Source: Lepidostoma basale (Eukaryota; Arthropoda; Insecta; Trichoptera; Lepidostomatidae). From it: DNA of 64,000 bases. The DNA is taken from assembly GCA_022606425.2 (NCBI GenBank), contig JAHDVF020001350.1, forward strand, positions 1,240,001 through 1,304,000, given 5' to 3'. This document shows positions 20,029-31,552 of the stretch, in pieces. Numbering within the stretch: position 1 is the stretch's first letter; every line of letters begins with the position of its first letter. The notes under the pieces were generated by a model that did not search any database, was not told where the DNA came from, and was given only the letters and a program-made list of their open reading frames with translations. The translations under genes and the position numbers were made by a program.

Positions 20029-20280
20029 CAAATGACTATTTGGCACGGATAATTTAATGTTGCATAACCCTCACCGCAGATAATGCGCCAAAGGTTAGCG
20101 ATTCTTGCACTTGGCCATCTCATTATCCAATACAAAGAAGCAATCATTGTTTCTTTTGTGGCTTTCAAACACATACCTAGAGTGCCATGGGCCGTAGCAC
20201 CATTATTCATCGTCTCGCCACAGCCAGAGGTGGAATTCGTATTGGGAAGACCTAAAGACATTTCTACAGTGTTGCAATAG
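20029..20280 (-). other. unrecognised open frame, possible terminal exon
   Basis: The minus strand is open for 80 or more codons, with MSLGLPNTNSTSGCGETMNN and WIMRWPSARIANLWRIICGE, ending CQIVICPN and TAA. Upstream is a TACTTAC-like branch sequence and a TGTAG acceptor-like site; downstream is AAATAAA. It is richer in G+C than its surroundings and matches none of the repeats. Protein family not recognised; it could be chance or an unrecognised element. Confidence 0.25.
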
Positions 20281-20477
20281 TAAGTACCGAAGAACAATAT
20301 ATGCCGAATATGAAATGATTTATACAATTTAATTCTCTGCCATTGATCATTTGATAATGGTTAACACATTTGCTGTAAGTACCTCATATTTTAAATAATT
20401 TAATTCCCAAGATTCTCAATGTTTTTTGATCACTTTATTGATCGCTAAGGCATATTAACACTGTAGAATTCCAAATT

Positions 20478-20723
20478 ATATGTTAATAATGTAAATGGAA
20501 CCAGAAATAGAGGAAGACCGAGGAAAACGTGGCACGATCAAAAAAATCAAATATTGAACGTCGGCCATGTGAGGACTCAGAGAAATCGACGCGCGTGCAT
20601 GACACGATGTATGAATGTTGAGGAATCGAGAGATATATGTCAGGAAAGAAAAGTATGGCAGTCCATTCATTCTGCCTACCCCTTCGGGGAGATGGCGTGA
20701 TGGTTAGTTAGTTAGTTAGTTAG
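20478..20723 (+). mobile_element. LINE-A1 3' end with GTTA tail
   Basis: Encodes VNGTRNRGRPRKTWHDQ, the NRRACMTRCMNVEESRDICQ block and SAYPFGEMA, then TGA at 20698-20700 and a (GTTA)n tail. 5'-truncated to about 245 bp. Confidence 0.85.
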
Positions 20724-20739
20724 GAAGTCCATAGTACTC

Positions 20740-20900
20740 GTATATACTTAGGAAATTGAAAAACTTTGTTTAATCCACTTAGTCTTTCTTTGTATAATTT
20801 TTATTATATTTTTACACCTGAAGATAGAGGTATCCTCCAAAACGTGTCATGTTTTTTAATATTTTTTTATGAAATAGTGCATTAAACAAAAATTTTCCAT
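20740..20900 (+). repeat. P4 repeat arm with hammerhead-like motif
   Basis: Begins with ACTTAGGAAATTGAAAAACT and carries at 20818-20850 CTGAAGA, one T, stem AGAGG/CCTCC with loop TAT, AAAA in place of GAAA, then CGTG and TC. The outer sequence matches both ends of the P4 element at 30.5-31.6 kb. Confidence 0.6.
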
Positions 20901-20937
20901 TTTTCAAGTATATTTTGATCACCATAAATATTTTACT

Positions 20938-23228
20938 AAAATCTAACTAACTAACTAACTAACCATCACGCCGTCTCCCCGAAGGGGTAGGCAGAAAGAA
21001 TGGACTGCCACACCTTTCTTTCCTGACATATTTCTCTCGCTTCCTCAACATTCATACATCGTGTCATGCACGCGCGTCGATTTCTTTGACTCCTCACATG
21101 GCTGACATTCAATATTTGATTTATTTGATCGTGCTACGTTTTCCTCGGTCTTCCTCTATTTCTGGTACCATTTACATCATTAATATATAATTTTTTTACC
21201 ATTCTTTCTTCATTCATTCTTTCCATATGTCCAAACCATCTTAATGATCCTTTCATTATTTTGTTCATGACACCATCATTCGCACCGCATTCACTTCTTA
21301 TATTTTCATTCGACACTCTATCATACACAGAATATCCACACATTCGTCTAAGAGATCTCATTTCTACTGCATTTATTCTACTTTCATCCTTCCTTTGCCA
21401 GTTCCATGCTTCGCTTCCATACATAAGGGTCGGTAGAAGAACACCATTGTGCACTGCCATTCTAGCTTTTTTGGATAGGTTTTTGTTTGCGATGACAACT
21501 TTAAGTGCACCATTCACTTTGTTGCCTGCCCCAACTCTTCTTTCAATATCCCTCTCCACTCTCCCATCTCTTGTAAACATACTACCAAAATACACAAACT
21601 CAACTACTTGCTCCAAGTTTTCACCATTCACGCTAATGTTGCAGACTGTCGTGGTTTCTTCCTTTTCAAAAATCATTACCTTTGACTTATTAACATTCAT
21701 CATCAGATCATTTCGCATGCATACCTCATACATACAATTCACCAGGACTTGTAGTTCATGCTCGTTGTCAGCAAGAAGGACAGCGTCATCCGCATACAAG
21801 AGACAGCTTACTGACACTCCGCTCATTTTGGCACCTACATCCAACCCTTTCAGCTCTCTCATACAATTGTCCATATACAGATTAAATAACCACGGGGACA
21901 TTACGCAACCTTGTTTGACACCTTTATTGATATCAAACCAGGCTGTAAGATCTCCATTTACTCTGACACTAGCAGTGCTTTCCGTGTATAGCGACTTAAT
22001 GGCCGTGATCAGTTTTGTACTTATTCCATATTCAGACAATATTTTCCACAACTTTTCTCTATTAACGTAATCATATGCTTTTTGTAAGTCGACAAATGCA
22101 CAGAAAAGTTTGCGATTTTTGGCCAGAAACTTCTCTGTCAATGTACGAAGTCCAAAAATTTGATCCATACATCCTCTGCCATTCATAAAGGCACCTTGCA
22201 CATCCCAAACTTTGTCACTCGTCAATTTTCTTACTCTTTCTATTAAAATTCTGCCATAGACTTTACCAACGACACTCAAAAGACTAATAGCTCTATGGTT
22301 TCCACATTCCATACGCGATCCTTTTCCTTTGTACAGGGGCATAATTACTGCTCTCCTCCAGTCTAGCGGCGTATATCCCTCCTCCAAGCACTGGTTAAAT
22401 AACTTACATAACCATGTAGAAACCACTTCGCCACCGCTTTTAATAAAGTCTATGGCAATACAATCAAACCCAACAGCTTTTCCACTTTTCATTGCACTCA
22501 CGGATCTTTTCATCTCATTCGTACTTATTTTTTCAATATTATCATTCATAGGTCCCGCACTCGCACTAGCTGTCATATTTTCGATCACGCTTGTATCACC
22601 ACCATACATCTCCTTAAAATATTCCATCCATCTTTCTTGTATGATCTTACTCTCCGTTAACATTCTTCCCTCGTTGTCTAAAATTGCTTTCACACATCCA
22701 CTATCAGGAGGATTTCGGGCTTTTTTAACTTCTTTCCAAAACATTTTTAAATTTGCTTGGAAGTTGTTTGTCATTTTGAGCCCTTCTTCCTCCTTCAGCT
22801 TTTCTTTCCGCGCTTTCACTACCGACTTCACTCTCTTCTTGCATACCTTATACAAATCTTTTGCTCTTTCATACTTAACTCTGTCATTCTTATTTATCGA
22901 CAACATATTCAACCAAGCATCTTTCTTCTCTTTAACAGCAATCTTTACGTCATCATTCCACCATGCATCCCCTTTCCTTCTTCCTTGTACACACACACCA
23001 CACGATTCTTTCGCTGATTCACACAAACTCTCCTTCAAGTATTTCCAGGTCTCGTCAATACTCAACTCACTTACATCCCGCTCACTCAATCTATCTTTCA
23101 CTTTTCTTACGAAATTATTTCTTACGTCATTGTTTTGCAGTTTTTCAACTTTGACTCTAGTCGGTGCGGCTACTGTTTTGCTTCTTCTGGTTCGCCATCC
23201 CCGGAATAAGATCACTTTTGCCACTACT
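20938..23228 (-). mobile_element. LINE-A1, longest copy in the window (~2.3 kb)
   Basis: A minus-strand non-LTR element with reverse transcriptase, C-terminal module and a (GTTA)n tail at 20942-20961. It is 5'-truncated just after the endonuclease, whose SDH-like end would lie immediately upstream (VVAKVILFRG). It supplies the reference for dozens of shorter LINE-A pieces. Confidence 0.9.
21134..23224 (-). pseudogene. LINE-A1 reverse transcriptase, endonuclease missing, premature stop
   Basis: 696 open residues. A charged linker (1-230) is followed by the reverse transcriptase: KSGKAVGFD (247-254), PLYKGKGSR (297-304), HRAISLL (310-316), FVDLQKAYDYVN with Asp 379, KGVKQGCVMSPWLFN (434-448) and YADD (477-480). 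The C-terminal module has SKVMIFEKEE, MYGSEAWNWQ (601-610), WFGHMERM (663-670) and GRPRKT (691-696). The stop at 21134 is TAG where other copies have the TGG of KTWHDQ, a single G-to-A change; the frame then continues to the normal end. No ATG lies near the 5' edge. Non-functional because the endonuclease is absent. Confidence 0.9.
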
Positions 23229-23249
23229 AAAATCTCTCGTTGAAAATAA

Positions 23250-23400
23250 ATTTCAAATAATAATTGTAAAAATACGATGTTTTTTTAATAACTATTTCTA
23301 TTTTTTGTATTTATTTCGACAGATACTGGTTTCGCCAGGCTAACTGGTATCCACAGACTGGTCTCAAAAAATCATCGGGAAAAAATCATCGTTTTATCTA
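23250..23400 (-). repeat. P3 repeat with hammerhead-like motif
   Basis: The minus strand has CTGTGGA, TA, stem CCAG/CTGG, C, GAAA, then a damaged CCAG and TATC. ATTTCGACAGATACTGGTTT parallels the copy at 9.27 kb. It directly abuts the truncated 5' edge of LINE-A1. Confidence 0.5.
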
Positions 23401-23424
23401 ATTGTTATTTGACCAATGAATTTC

Positions 23425-23597
23425 TAAATTTGGAGCAAGTAGTTGAGTTCGTGTATTTGTGCAGCATGTTTATAAAAAATGGGCGAGTGGATAGGGATAT
23501 TGAAGGAAGGGTTGGGGCAGGCAACAAAGTGAATGGTGTACTTAAAGTTGTCATCGCAAACAAAAACCTATCCAAAAAAGCTAAAATGGCAGTGGCC
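23425..23597 (+). mobile_element. LINE-A1 internal fragment
   Basis: Encodes NLEQVVEFVYLCSMFIKNGR, VDRDIEGRVGAGNKVNGVLK and VVIANKNLSKKAKMAV. Truncated at both ends. The following ~190 bp to 23790 were not assigned. Confidence 0.75.
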
Positions 23598-23789
23598 CTG
23601 GTTCAACGCATCCTCTGCTTCACGACCCCTCTCAGCTAAACTATCCCTCACCCGCACTCCTCCCTCTTCCTTAGTCAACACGCAAATCGCTCATCCAAAG
23701 GTCCCAACTCACGAACCAAACCAATAGCGTTCATTGCTATTAACTATTTCACTTTTTCCGAATTGCATTACTACCCTTTATATATTATC

Positions 23790-24558
23790 TATCTAGTGTC
23801 AGCGATCTTCAGGACCTCCTTAATCTTGTTGACGAGTCCGGTGAAAGATTGGGGCTAACAATAAATGTCAGCAAAACCAAATGGATGACATTCGGACGGC
23901 TTGACTACAGTGGGTCAGTATTGCATTTGAACGGCCGTAACGTTGAAAGGGTGGAAAAATGTAAATACCTCGGCAGCATACTAAAGCAATCTCTTGACCC
24001 AGATGCAGAGATAAAATGCTAAATTGAGGCAGCAACAGCTTCGTTTAATAAAATGAAATCACTCTTCTGCAATGATAACGTAAACTTGAAACTCCGCCAT
24101 GATCAAATGCTATGTGTGGTCTGTTTTATTGTACGGGTGTGAAACTTGGACCTTGAAAGTTAACTCAATGAAGAAATTGGAAGCATTTGAAATGTGGCTC
24201 CATCGCCGAATGCTTAGAGTTCCCTGGACGGACATGGTTACCAATACCGAAGTCCTGAGGCGAGCTAGAGTTGACAGAGAATTGTTATCAACTATCAAGG
24301 TTCGAAAGATCTCACATCTGGGTCATATACTGCGTGGGGAAAAGTATCACCTTCTTCAACTGATATTGGAGGGTAAAATTGAGGGACGCCGAGGGCCCGG
24401 AAGGAGACAAATGTCCTGGCTGTGAAACGTGAGGGAGTGGACCGGCATCCGAAGTGTGGAGGAGCTGTTCCGAGCGGCGCAGGACAGGGACAGGTTCGCC
24501 GAGGTGATCGCCAACGTTGGGGGGACCCGACAGGGCCCTTGAAGAAGAAGATATCTAT
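23790..24558 (+). mobile_element. RTE-G LINE 3' fragment
   Basis: Encodes VSDLQDLLNLVDESGERLGL, TINVSKTKWMTFGR, HLNGRNVERVEKCKYLGSIL, then MLCVVCFIV read out of frame, and YGCETWTLKVNSMKKLEAFE, MWLHRRMLRVPWTDMVTNTE, HLGHILRGEKYHLLQLILEG and GRRGPGRRQMSWL. A stop (TGA) follows, then the family end VIANVGGTRQGP and a (GAA)n tail. This is the most complete RTE-G copy here; it lacks the catalytic core. Confidence 0.85.
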
Positions 24559-25017
24559 CTATCGTAGATCGAATATTTTGTCGTATCCCATACTTGAAAT
24601 ACGTATCTCTCCACGATGGTTCCATACCATCATAAGGTTTAATACACAAATAATACAAATAAATATGTATCGTAACATTTTTTAATCGTTGAATTAATTC
24701 GTATTTATTAATTTCGCGACCCACAGTTTAACATTCCCCATCGCAGCCTATGAACTGTGGAGAAATGAATCCAAAAAAAATGAAAGGTCAGCGACGATAA
24801 TCATTGTTCACGCCTATTACAAAGATTTCTATATAGAGATAAAACGCCTTGAGTTATAGTTAATAAGTGACCAACAGTTCGTGAAACTCTCCATATAAAA
24901 TAATAGTTATGTTTTTAAAACGATATTCATTCGCAATGTATTGTATAATAATAAATAAAACTATTGTTTCGGAAGAGCATTGCTTTAATCCGTGAGTTCT
25001 TTGCGCTAATCAATGAA
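24559..25017. other. no recognised feature
   Basis: AT-rich sequence with no assigned repeat or gene. Confidence 0.4.
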
Positions 25018-25278
25018 TGGACACATGGAAAGAATTAATGAGGAAAGAACGGTAAATAAAGTATTGGTCAACGACGTAAACGGAACTAGAAAAAAAAAGA
25101 AGACCCAGGAAAACGTGGCATGATCAAATCAAATATTAAACGTCGGCCACGTGAGGAGTCGGAGAAATCGACGTGCGTGCATGACACGATGTGTAAATGA
25201 AGAAATGTGTGTCAGATAAGACCAGTGTGGCGGTCCATTCTTTCTGTCTACGGGATACGACGTGATGGTAAGTAAGTT
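25018..25278 (+). mobile_element. LINE-A1 3' end
   Basis: Encodes MERINEERTVNKVLVNDVNG, a frame-broken RPRKTWHDQ segment and the NRRACMTRCVNE block, then a short GTAAGTAAG tail. Small deletions remove part of the terminal block. Confidence 0.7.
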
Positions 25279-25496
25279 TTTTGAACATTGATGAAAAATT
25301 CTCTCCTCCATTAAAAGTTCTTAAAACTGGTGAAAATATACGTTTTCTAGAAGTTTCATGGCATTGCAAAGATCTCTATGGTAAATATAATACATAGATA
25401 AGTTTAGGGTACGGCTAAGGTTAAATATATGTTTAAGATAAGTTTAGGGTGCGGCTATGCTAAGGTTTCAACTAAGAGGAAGAAGAAGAAAAAGAA

Positions 25497-25648
25497 AACG
25501 TCTATTTTATAGAAGCTTTATTATATTTTATGGGAATCCATATATTTCGTATTTCTTAGGCATTATCAAATGTCATTTGATAATGCCTTAGAAAGGCGAA
25601 ACATGTCATTACCATGGATTATTATAATGCTTCTAGAAGATACTATTT
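25497..25648. repeat. P5 fold-back element with hammerhead-like motif
   Basis: Arms starting TCTATTTTATAGAAGCTTTA and ending near CTTCTAGAAGATACTATTTA are inverted. The plus strand at 25577-25608 reads TTGATAA, T, stem GCCTT/AAGGC with loop AGA, GAAA, palindrome CATG and TC. The minus arm is decayed. Confidence 0.65.
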
Positions 25649-25854
25649 ATTAACCATCTCATTATTTATTGTAAAATATTTATATAGAGACGAGTTCTGT
25701 TTTTGAAAATTGGGGTTGGTTAATGTGGTGCTTCCGTAAATTTTGAGATATTTCGTGTAAGTGAATTATTTTGGTCAATTTGATTGTTGCCGCACTTTAT
25801 GATAGTTGATTGTGAAAAGCAATACGTTTGTACTGTTTTGATGTTAAAATTATA

Positions 25855-26308
25855 TAATTTAGTTATGTATGGAAGCGAAGCATGGAACTGGCGAAAGAAG
25901 GATAAAAGTAGAATAAATGCAGTAGAAATGGGATCTCTTAGACGAATGTGCGATACTCTGTGTATGATAGAGTGTCGAATGAAAATATAAGAAGTGAATG
26001 CGGAGCGAATGATGATTTAGAAGGTTTGCACACATGGAAAGAACGAATGAAGAGAGAATGGTAAAAGTGAACGATGTAAATGGAACTAGAAGTAGAGGAA
26101 AACCGAGGAAAACGTGGCATGATCAAATAAATCAAATATTAAATGTCGACCACGTGAGGAGTCAGGGAAATCGACGCGCGTGCATGACATGCCGTACGAA
26201 TGTCGAGGAAGCAAGATTAATATGTCAGGAAAAAAAAGTGTGTCAGTCCATTATTTCTGCCTACCCCTTCGGAGAGACGGCGTGATGGTTAGTTAGTTAG
26301 TTAGTTAT
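25855..26308 (+). mobile_element. LINE-A1 3' fragment with GTTA tail
   Basis: Encodes VMYGSEAWNWRKKDKSRINA, VEMGSLRRMC, NENIRSECGAND (shifted), MERTNEERMVKVNDVNGTRS, RGKPRKTWHDQINQILN and SAYPFGETA, then TGA and (GTTA)n at 26288-26308. A deletion removes the WFGHM motif. Confidence 0.8.
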
Positions 26309-26544
26309 TATATAAGTTTTTTCGTTGATATAAAGAATTTTGACAGGTGTTAAAATAAATTGTTCATTTGTTCCAATAACAATTAGAATAATTTCTTCAA
26401 TAATATTTAAAGTTCTTGCTGATGTTGGATTGTTTTAAGTGCCTAATTACAGTTATGGAATGGATACGTGGAATATAAATTAAATAAACACAAAAGTCCA
26501 GATCGTCCAGTTGAAACATTTGCGCCATTTAAAAGAACATTATT

Positions 26545-26692
26545 TTGTTATTTTATTTTATGTCATTGTATTTTATATTATTTGTTTTAGATTTATGACG
26601 AGAAGGATGGAGTGCAGCATCGGTTAAAGTGTGGCAGTCCATTCTTTCTGCCTTCCCCTTCGAGAGACAGCGTGATGGTCAGTTAGTTAGTT
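26545..26692 (+). mobile_element. SINE-L, short element with borrowed LINE-A 3' end
   Basis: The first part (CATTGTATTTTATATTATTT, GTTTTAGATTTAT) matches the copy at 59.0 kb and not LINE-A. The last ~75 bp (GTGTGGCAGTCCATTCTTTC to TGATGG and GTTA repeats) match the LINE-A end. An internal deletion shortens this copy. Confidence 0.6.
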
Positions 26693-27160
26693 ATATTTAT
26701 ACAAATAAATGGTCCCTGGGGTAATAAGAGATGTTATTTAATAATTTAATTAATTAGACATGTTTAAAGGATAACTGGATTCTGACATTTAAAGGGATTC
26801 AAGGTTTTGAAAGCAAACTTGAAAAGTCGTTGAAATGTCATGATAATTTGAGTTTTACATAATACTTTTGTACATACAAGGAACTTTGAGTATAATGGAA
26901 TATTAATATTGATTTACCCAATTCACGGACTCAGGTCAATGAGATTTTTGGTGGGTCATGTTTGCCTAAATTCAAGGCTACAATTGCTCTAAGTTAAAAA
27001 ATTAATAATGCTAGATATCACTGTACAAACTAATTGATTTTCAATATGAATGACCAATATTTATTGGCATACAAACATACAGATATTAAAAATTACTCGT
27101 GAATCAGGATTATCATAGACGATTTATAAGTAGAAATAATTAGATAATCTTTTTTAAGGA
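26693..27160. other. no recognised feature
   Basis: Unassigned AT-rich sequence. Confidence 0.4.
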
Positions 27161-27520
27161 TTAATTGTATCTCAATAGAGACGGACATAATACTTTTCAT
27201 AATACTCCAGGCGTTGTCTAGCAATGTATGATAGTTGCGTAGCCTTTCACATTGCATTAATAATGATTTTCTGCCTAATGCTTACATATGTTCTTAATAG
27301 ATGGCGCTAGTGTAGATTAACCTAAAAATGTGAAGTGTATCTCAACATAGTAGCATATATACATCTTTCAAAATTTTGTCAGACGTGGTGGTCGTAAGAA
27401 GGGCATAATGGGGAATGTTGTTAACGTAAAGCGATCGCTTAACCCAACCAATGATAGGTCATAAGTCCTGTAAACGCCTCGGCCACCATATTCTGTTTCC
27501 AAAAAAAAAAAAAAAGGATT
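27161..27520 (-). repeat. R400 repeat with a stray inverted head
   Basis: 27161-27190 is a short plus-strand piece of the R400 head. 27195-27500 is the main minus copy, running from the terminal ACTCCAGGCGTTGTCTAGCA to the interior and ending in a 15-base A run at 27501-27515. A C run of 12 lies at about 27530-27541. Confidence 0.7.
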
Positions 27521-27617
27521 AGTAATACTCCCCCCCCCCCCTACGATTCCCGTAACGATATTAAATAATATTTTTTTTGATTTTCCGATTACCCCCTTAA
27601 CAATGCAAACTTGTTAA

Positions 27618-28289
27618 GGGGGTATTCTAGTCTAGACGTCCAAATTTGAGGTGATTTTTGGGCGCTGTAAAAAAAACATAAATATCCTTATTTACATTTT
27701 TCATAAATTATTATTAAAGATACGTCTTCGTTGGCAGGATTCCAGTCCTTCCAGGGATATAAAAAAAACTATTCTTGAAGAAGAATGTAGTCCTCGCACT
27801 ACGTAGGTAAATTTTGCAAAAAGAAAATCGCAAAATGGCCGCGATTTGAAAAAAAATTTACTTTTTTTTTAAATAGTAAAAAATAAAAATTTTCAAATAA
27901 CCCTACGTAGTGCGATACTCAAATATATAAAGAAGCTTTGTGCAAAATTTTAATAAATCGGTACATTAGAACTTGAAATATCATGCCAACAGTATCGAAA
28001 AAGTCAGTTTTGGAAAAACCCGTTTAATGTTTGGAGTCGAGTTTCACGCATAAGTCGTTTAATGGTGTGTTTGTTTATACAATTTTCTACCTAACATCAA
28101 GTCGATTTCTAATTATTTATTGAGTACAAAAGAATTTTCATAACGTGGGCTCTTCCCAGGTTATTAGAGTTTGCCTCCCTGTTTTGTTCATTCGTCCCGG
28201 CCGGACCTATTTAGTCGGTGTGTCACAAAAAGAGCTGCAACTTCGAAAATATTTAGAATTGAAAAAAATCCTCTTAGGGTAATACCCCT
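27618..28289. mobile_element. possible TTAA-flanked non-autonomous element
   Basis: The left edge TTAA then GGGGGTATTCTAG and the right edge AATACCCCT then TCAA share an inverted GGGGTATT. TTAA insertion and G-rich short ends are typical of piggyBac-like elements, but the right target site is imperfect and there is no transposase. A second inverted CCCCCTTAAC head lies just outside at 27593. Confidence 0.35.
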
Positions 28290-28595
28290 TCAACCCATTG
28301 ATAAATTATAACATATAATTTAGTAAAATTTTTATGATATGTCATGATGAATAATTATAACTGCCCACATTCCAAATACATAAATTGCGACACCGTATTT
28401 TTTTATTCTGCGGAACATCAAACGCTCGCTCCAAACATAGCGCTGGAGTAGTAGTACTCTCTCTACAATGACCAATCAAGTTTGATATATTCGTCAAGTG
28501 CAATATGCCGCGCAAGATGCTCTTTGTGCGACAGAAAAACATATGTTATATTATATGTAGCACTTTATAAGGATGTTGTTTACTTTTTACAGTAT
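28290..28595. other. no recognised feature
   Basis: Unassigned; GC is slightly higher at 28400-28540. Confidence 0.4.
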
Positions 28596-28880
28596 TCTTG
28601 TATCGACCGAAGTGAAGCATTGTAGGTACTGGCAGAAGAAGAATGAAAGTAGAATAAATGCAGTAGAAGTGAGACCTCTAAGACGAATGTGTGGAAAATC
28701 TATGTATGATAATCTGTGTATGTCTCTGTAGAAAATCTGTGTATGTCAAATGGAATTATAATAAATGAATGCAGTGCGAATGAAATTGTTATGAACAAAA
28801 TAATGAAAGGATCATTCAGATGGTTTGGACATATGGAAATAATTAATAAAGAAAAAATGGTAAAGAAAGTATATTTATCC
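28596..28880 (+). mobile_element. LINE-A1 fragment
   Basis: Encodes a broken SEALxxWQKKNESRINAVEV block, then NECSANEIVMNKIMKGSFRW, FGHMEIINKEKMVKKVYL. It stops abruptly where the Helitron-like sequence begins. Confidence 0.75.
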
Positions 28881-29422
28881 CTTGGACTTGGATTTTCTGG
28901 CTTACAGAGGTTCAGCTCATGTGGCTATTCCTATTACGTCTGATGGGAACATTGTTGGAAGGTGATTTGGTGGGTTGTTAGTTTATGTGGGGGCATGATT
29001 TGTGTGGCTGATATCCCACTCTCAAGTGATACTCAAGAACGGCTAGACCGATTTTCATGATCTTTGATTTGTTGGATTTGTCTCCGTCCAGAATAGCATA
29101 ATAACTATTAAAACATCGAAAAAAAACGACCCGAATGTATCCCATTCAGTGAATATATTAGTTTAACAGAATAAAATACAATAACGCTACGCGAATCATT
29201 TCGATTCGCTTCAATAAAGCAAATTCCTTGCTGCCACTTGAAATACATTCATATTAATATAATTCAAATACTTTTCATTTCGATTTTTGAACATTTATTG
29301 AATTTAATAAATTTTGAGTACTCAATTTAACTTAATAAATAACTCAATTTAATTTAACTAATAAGTTAACACAACATTTATTGGTTCCGAGGCGGTACAA
29401 AGTTCGCCGGGTCAGCTAGTTG
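28881..29422 (+). mobile_element. Helitron-like non-autonomous element
   Basis: Contains CTCAAGAACGGCTAGACCGA and ends at GTTCGCCGGGTCAGCTAGT, which fits the CTRRT terminus of Helitrons and resembles common insect Helitron-derived repeats. A small GGCG/CGCC hairpin precedes the end. No Rep/helicase is encoded. The 5' edge is not clear. Confidence 0.45.
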
Positions 29423-29449
29423 TTTATAAAATAATGGTGTACTTTATCA

Positions 29450-30045
29450 CAGATAAATTATTGAGTATCTCGGGTCGGTCCTTGATGTCAAACACAGGAC
29501 AAACACGGCCTGACTCATGTGGAGGTCTCTATCTGGTGTCCTGTGTGATCAAAAAATACCAATCAGGACTAAGGGCAGAGTCTACAAGACTGCAATGAGG
29601 CCTGCCATGCTATATGGAGCAGGATGCTGGACCAACAAAAAAGTCCACGAATGTCGAGTCCACGCTGCCGAGATGAAAATGCTGAGGTGGGCCGAAGGCG
29701 TCACAAGGCTGGACCACATAAGGAACGAATACATGAGCGGTAGCTTTAAGGTTGCCCTAATAACGGAAAAATAAGAGAATCTCTACATGGTGGTACGGTC
29801 ATGTGATGCAAAGAGACAGCGAACATATTGTCCAAAAAGCCCTCAGCATTCCTACAAAACCGAGACAAAGAGGTCGCCCAATGGCAACATGGTGGGCCAA
29901 CATGAAAAAGAAGCTCCAACGCGAGAACCTGAACCTGACAGTGGAGATGAGTCAAAATAGTAAATTTTGGCGTTTTCGTACGAGGAGGGCCGACCCCTGA
30001 TGATGGGAAATGGCAAATGGAAAGAAGAGAAGATTGGGATCTAGG
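29450..30045 (+). mobile_element. RTE-J LINE 3' end
   Basis: Encodes WRSLSGVLCDQKIPIRTKGR, VYKTAMRPAMLYGAGCWT, HAAEMKMLRWAEGVTRLDHI, then in a second frame MQRDSEHIVQKALSIPTKPR, QRGRPMATWWANMKKKL and a VEMSQNSKFWRFRTRRADP end. One frameshift near 29770 separates the two open parts. The last residues before the tail are RADP and TGA-TGATGG. Confidence 0.8.
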
Positions 30046-30667
30046 ATATCCATGTGTCTCTTGATTTTCTCTTTAGCCAATGTTTCATAAATAGTCGCAG
30101 TATAAATTTTAAGGGTTACTGAATTCTATCATCAAGAGACATACCCAAGTATATACATATTTATCACGTTCTCACATTTCATATTATATATCTTAATTAA
30201 ATGGGCACAATTTAGATATTTTAACGTTATAAATAACAAAATAACATCTGAATAACAAGAACACAATGATAATATTCGCTGAAATATCTCGATTTTCGTG
30301 TTTGTTCGAGTGTAAAATTTCTGGAAACAAAATTTCTCGGAACAAATTTATACTTTAACTGATAAATATATTATTTTTGATAAACTGCCATATTTCTCAT
30401 CTTGGATTAATCCTTTTTCTTAATAAATCTGAGAGATGAGAAGATTTTCAATCGAATAATTTTATTCGCCGTTGAGTGGGCGATAAGATTAAGCTCGCAA
30501 GATATATTTTTAAATTTATAGAGAAGATTTATTTATACTTAGGAAATTGAAAATAACTTTGTTTAATCCACTAATTATTAAAAAACATGACATGTTTCGG
30601 AGGATACCTCCATCTTTAGGTGTAAAAATATAATTATATTTTTACATTGGTAAAGTTTATCACAGAT

Positions 30668-31012
30668 AATGATAAATTATTGAGTATCTCGGGTCGATCC
30701 TTACTGCGGACGCCAACGTAGACACTGATGTCAAACACAGGACAAACACCTGCTGGCTCAAGTGGAGGTCTCTATCTGGTGTCCTGTGTGATCAAAAAAT
30801 TTCTATTAGGACTTAGGGCAGAGTCTACAAGACTGCAGTGAGGCCCGCCATGCTATATGAAGCAGAGTGCTGGACCAACAAAAAAGTCCACGAATGTCGA
30901 GTCCACGCTGCCGAGGTGAAAATGCTGAGGTGGAACGGAGGCGTCATAAGGCTGGACCACGCAAGGCACGAATACGTGAGCGGTAGTTTTAAGGTTGCCC
31001 TAATAACGAAGA
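30668..31012 (+). mobile_element. RTE-J LINE fragment inside P4
   Basis: Nearly the same as the first part of the 29.5-kb copy (AMRPAMLYEAECWTNKKVHE, RLDHARHEYVSGSFKVALIT) and ends at the same point. Both copies contain TCAAACACAGGACAAACACG-like sequence upstream. Confidence 0.75.
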
Positions 31013-31082
31013 TGGAGATGGAGGTATCCCCCGAAACATGTCGTGTTTTTTAAATATTTTTTTTAATATATATAGTAGATTA

Positions 31083-31552
31083 TTCTTCTTCAAGTGCCCT
31101 GTCGGGTCCCCCCAACGTTGGCGATCACCTCGGCGAACCTGTCCCTATCCTGCGCCGCTCGGAACAGCTCCTCCACACTTCGGATGCCGGTCTACTCCCT
31201 CACGTTTCGCAGCCAGGACATTTGTCTCCTTCCAGGCCCTCGGCGTCCCTCAATTTTCTTCTCCAATATCAGTTGGAGAAGGTGGTACTTTTCCCCACGC
31301 AGCATATGACCCAGATGTGAAATTTTCCAAGCCTTGAGAGTTGATAACAGTTCCCTGTCAACTTAAGCTCGTCTCAGGACTTCGGTATTGATAACCATGT
31401 CTGTCCAGGGATTCTGAGCATTCGGCGATGGAGCCACAATTCAAATGCTTCCAGTCTGTTCATTGAGTTGACTTTCAAGGTCCAAGTTTCACATCCATAC
31501 AAGAAAACAGACCACACATACCATTTGATCATTCTCTGGCGATTTAAGTGTA
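31083..31552 (-). mobile_element. RTE-G LINE 3' end inside P4
   Basis: The minus strand runs from MIKWYVWSVFLYGCETW through the LEAFELWLHRRML region and VIANVGGTRQG to a short TTCTTC tail. Very similar to the copies at 3.3 and 24.4 kb. Confidence 0.8.

Noticed and set aside
20702..20723. (TTAG)n as telomeric repeat
   Set aside because: The insect telomere unit is TTAGG; these arrays are short and always follow the LINE-A stop codon.
21261..23243. Plus-strand open frames of 269 and 304 residues
   Set aside because: They are antisense to the LINE-A1 reverse transcriptase, whose motifs lie on the minus strand.
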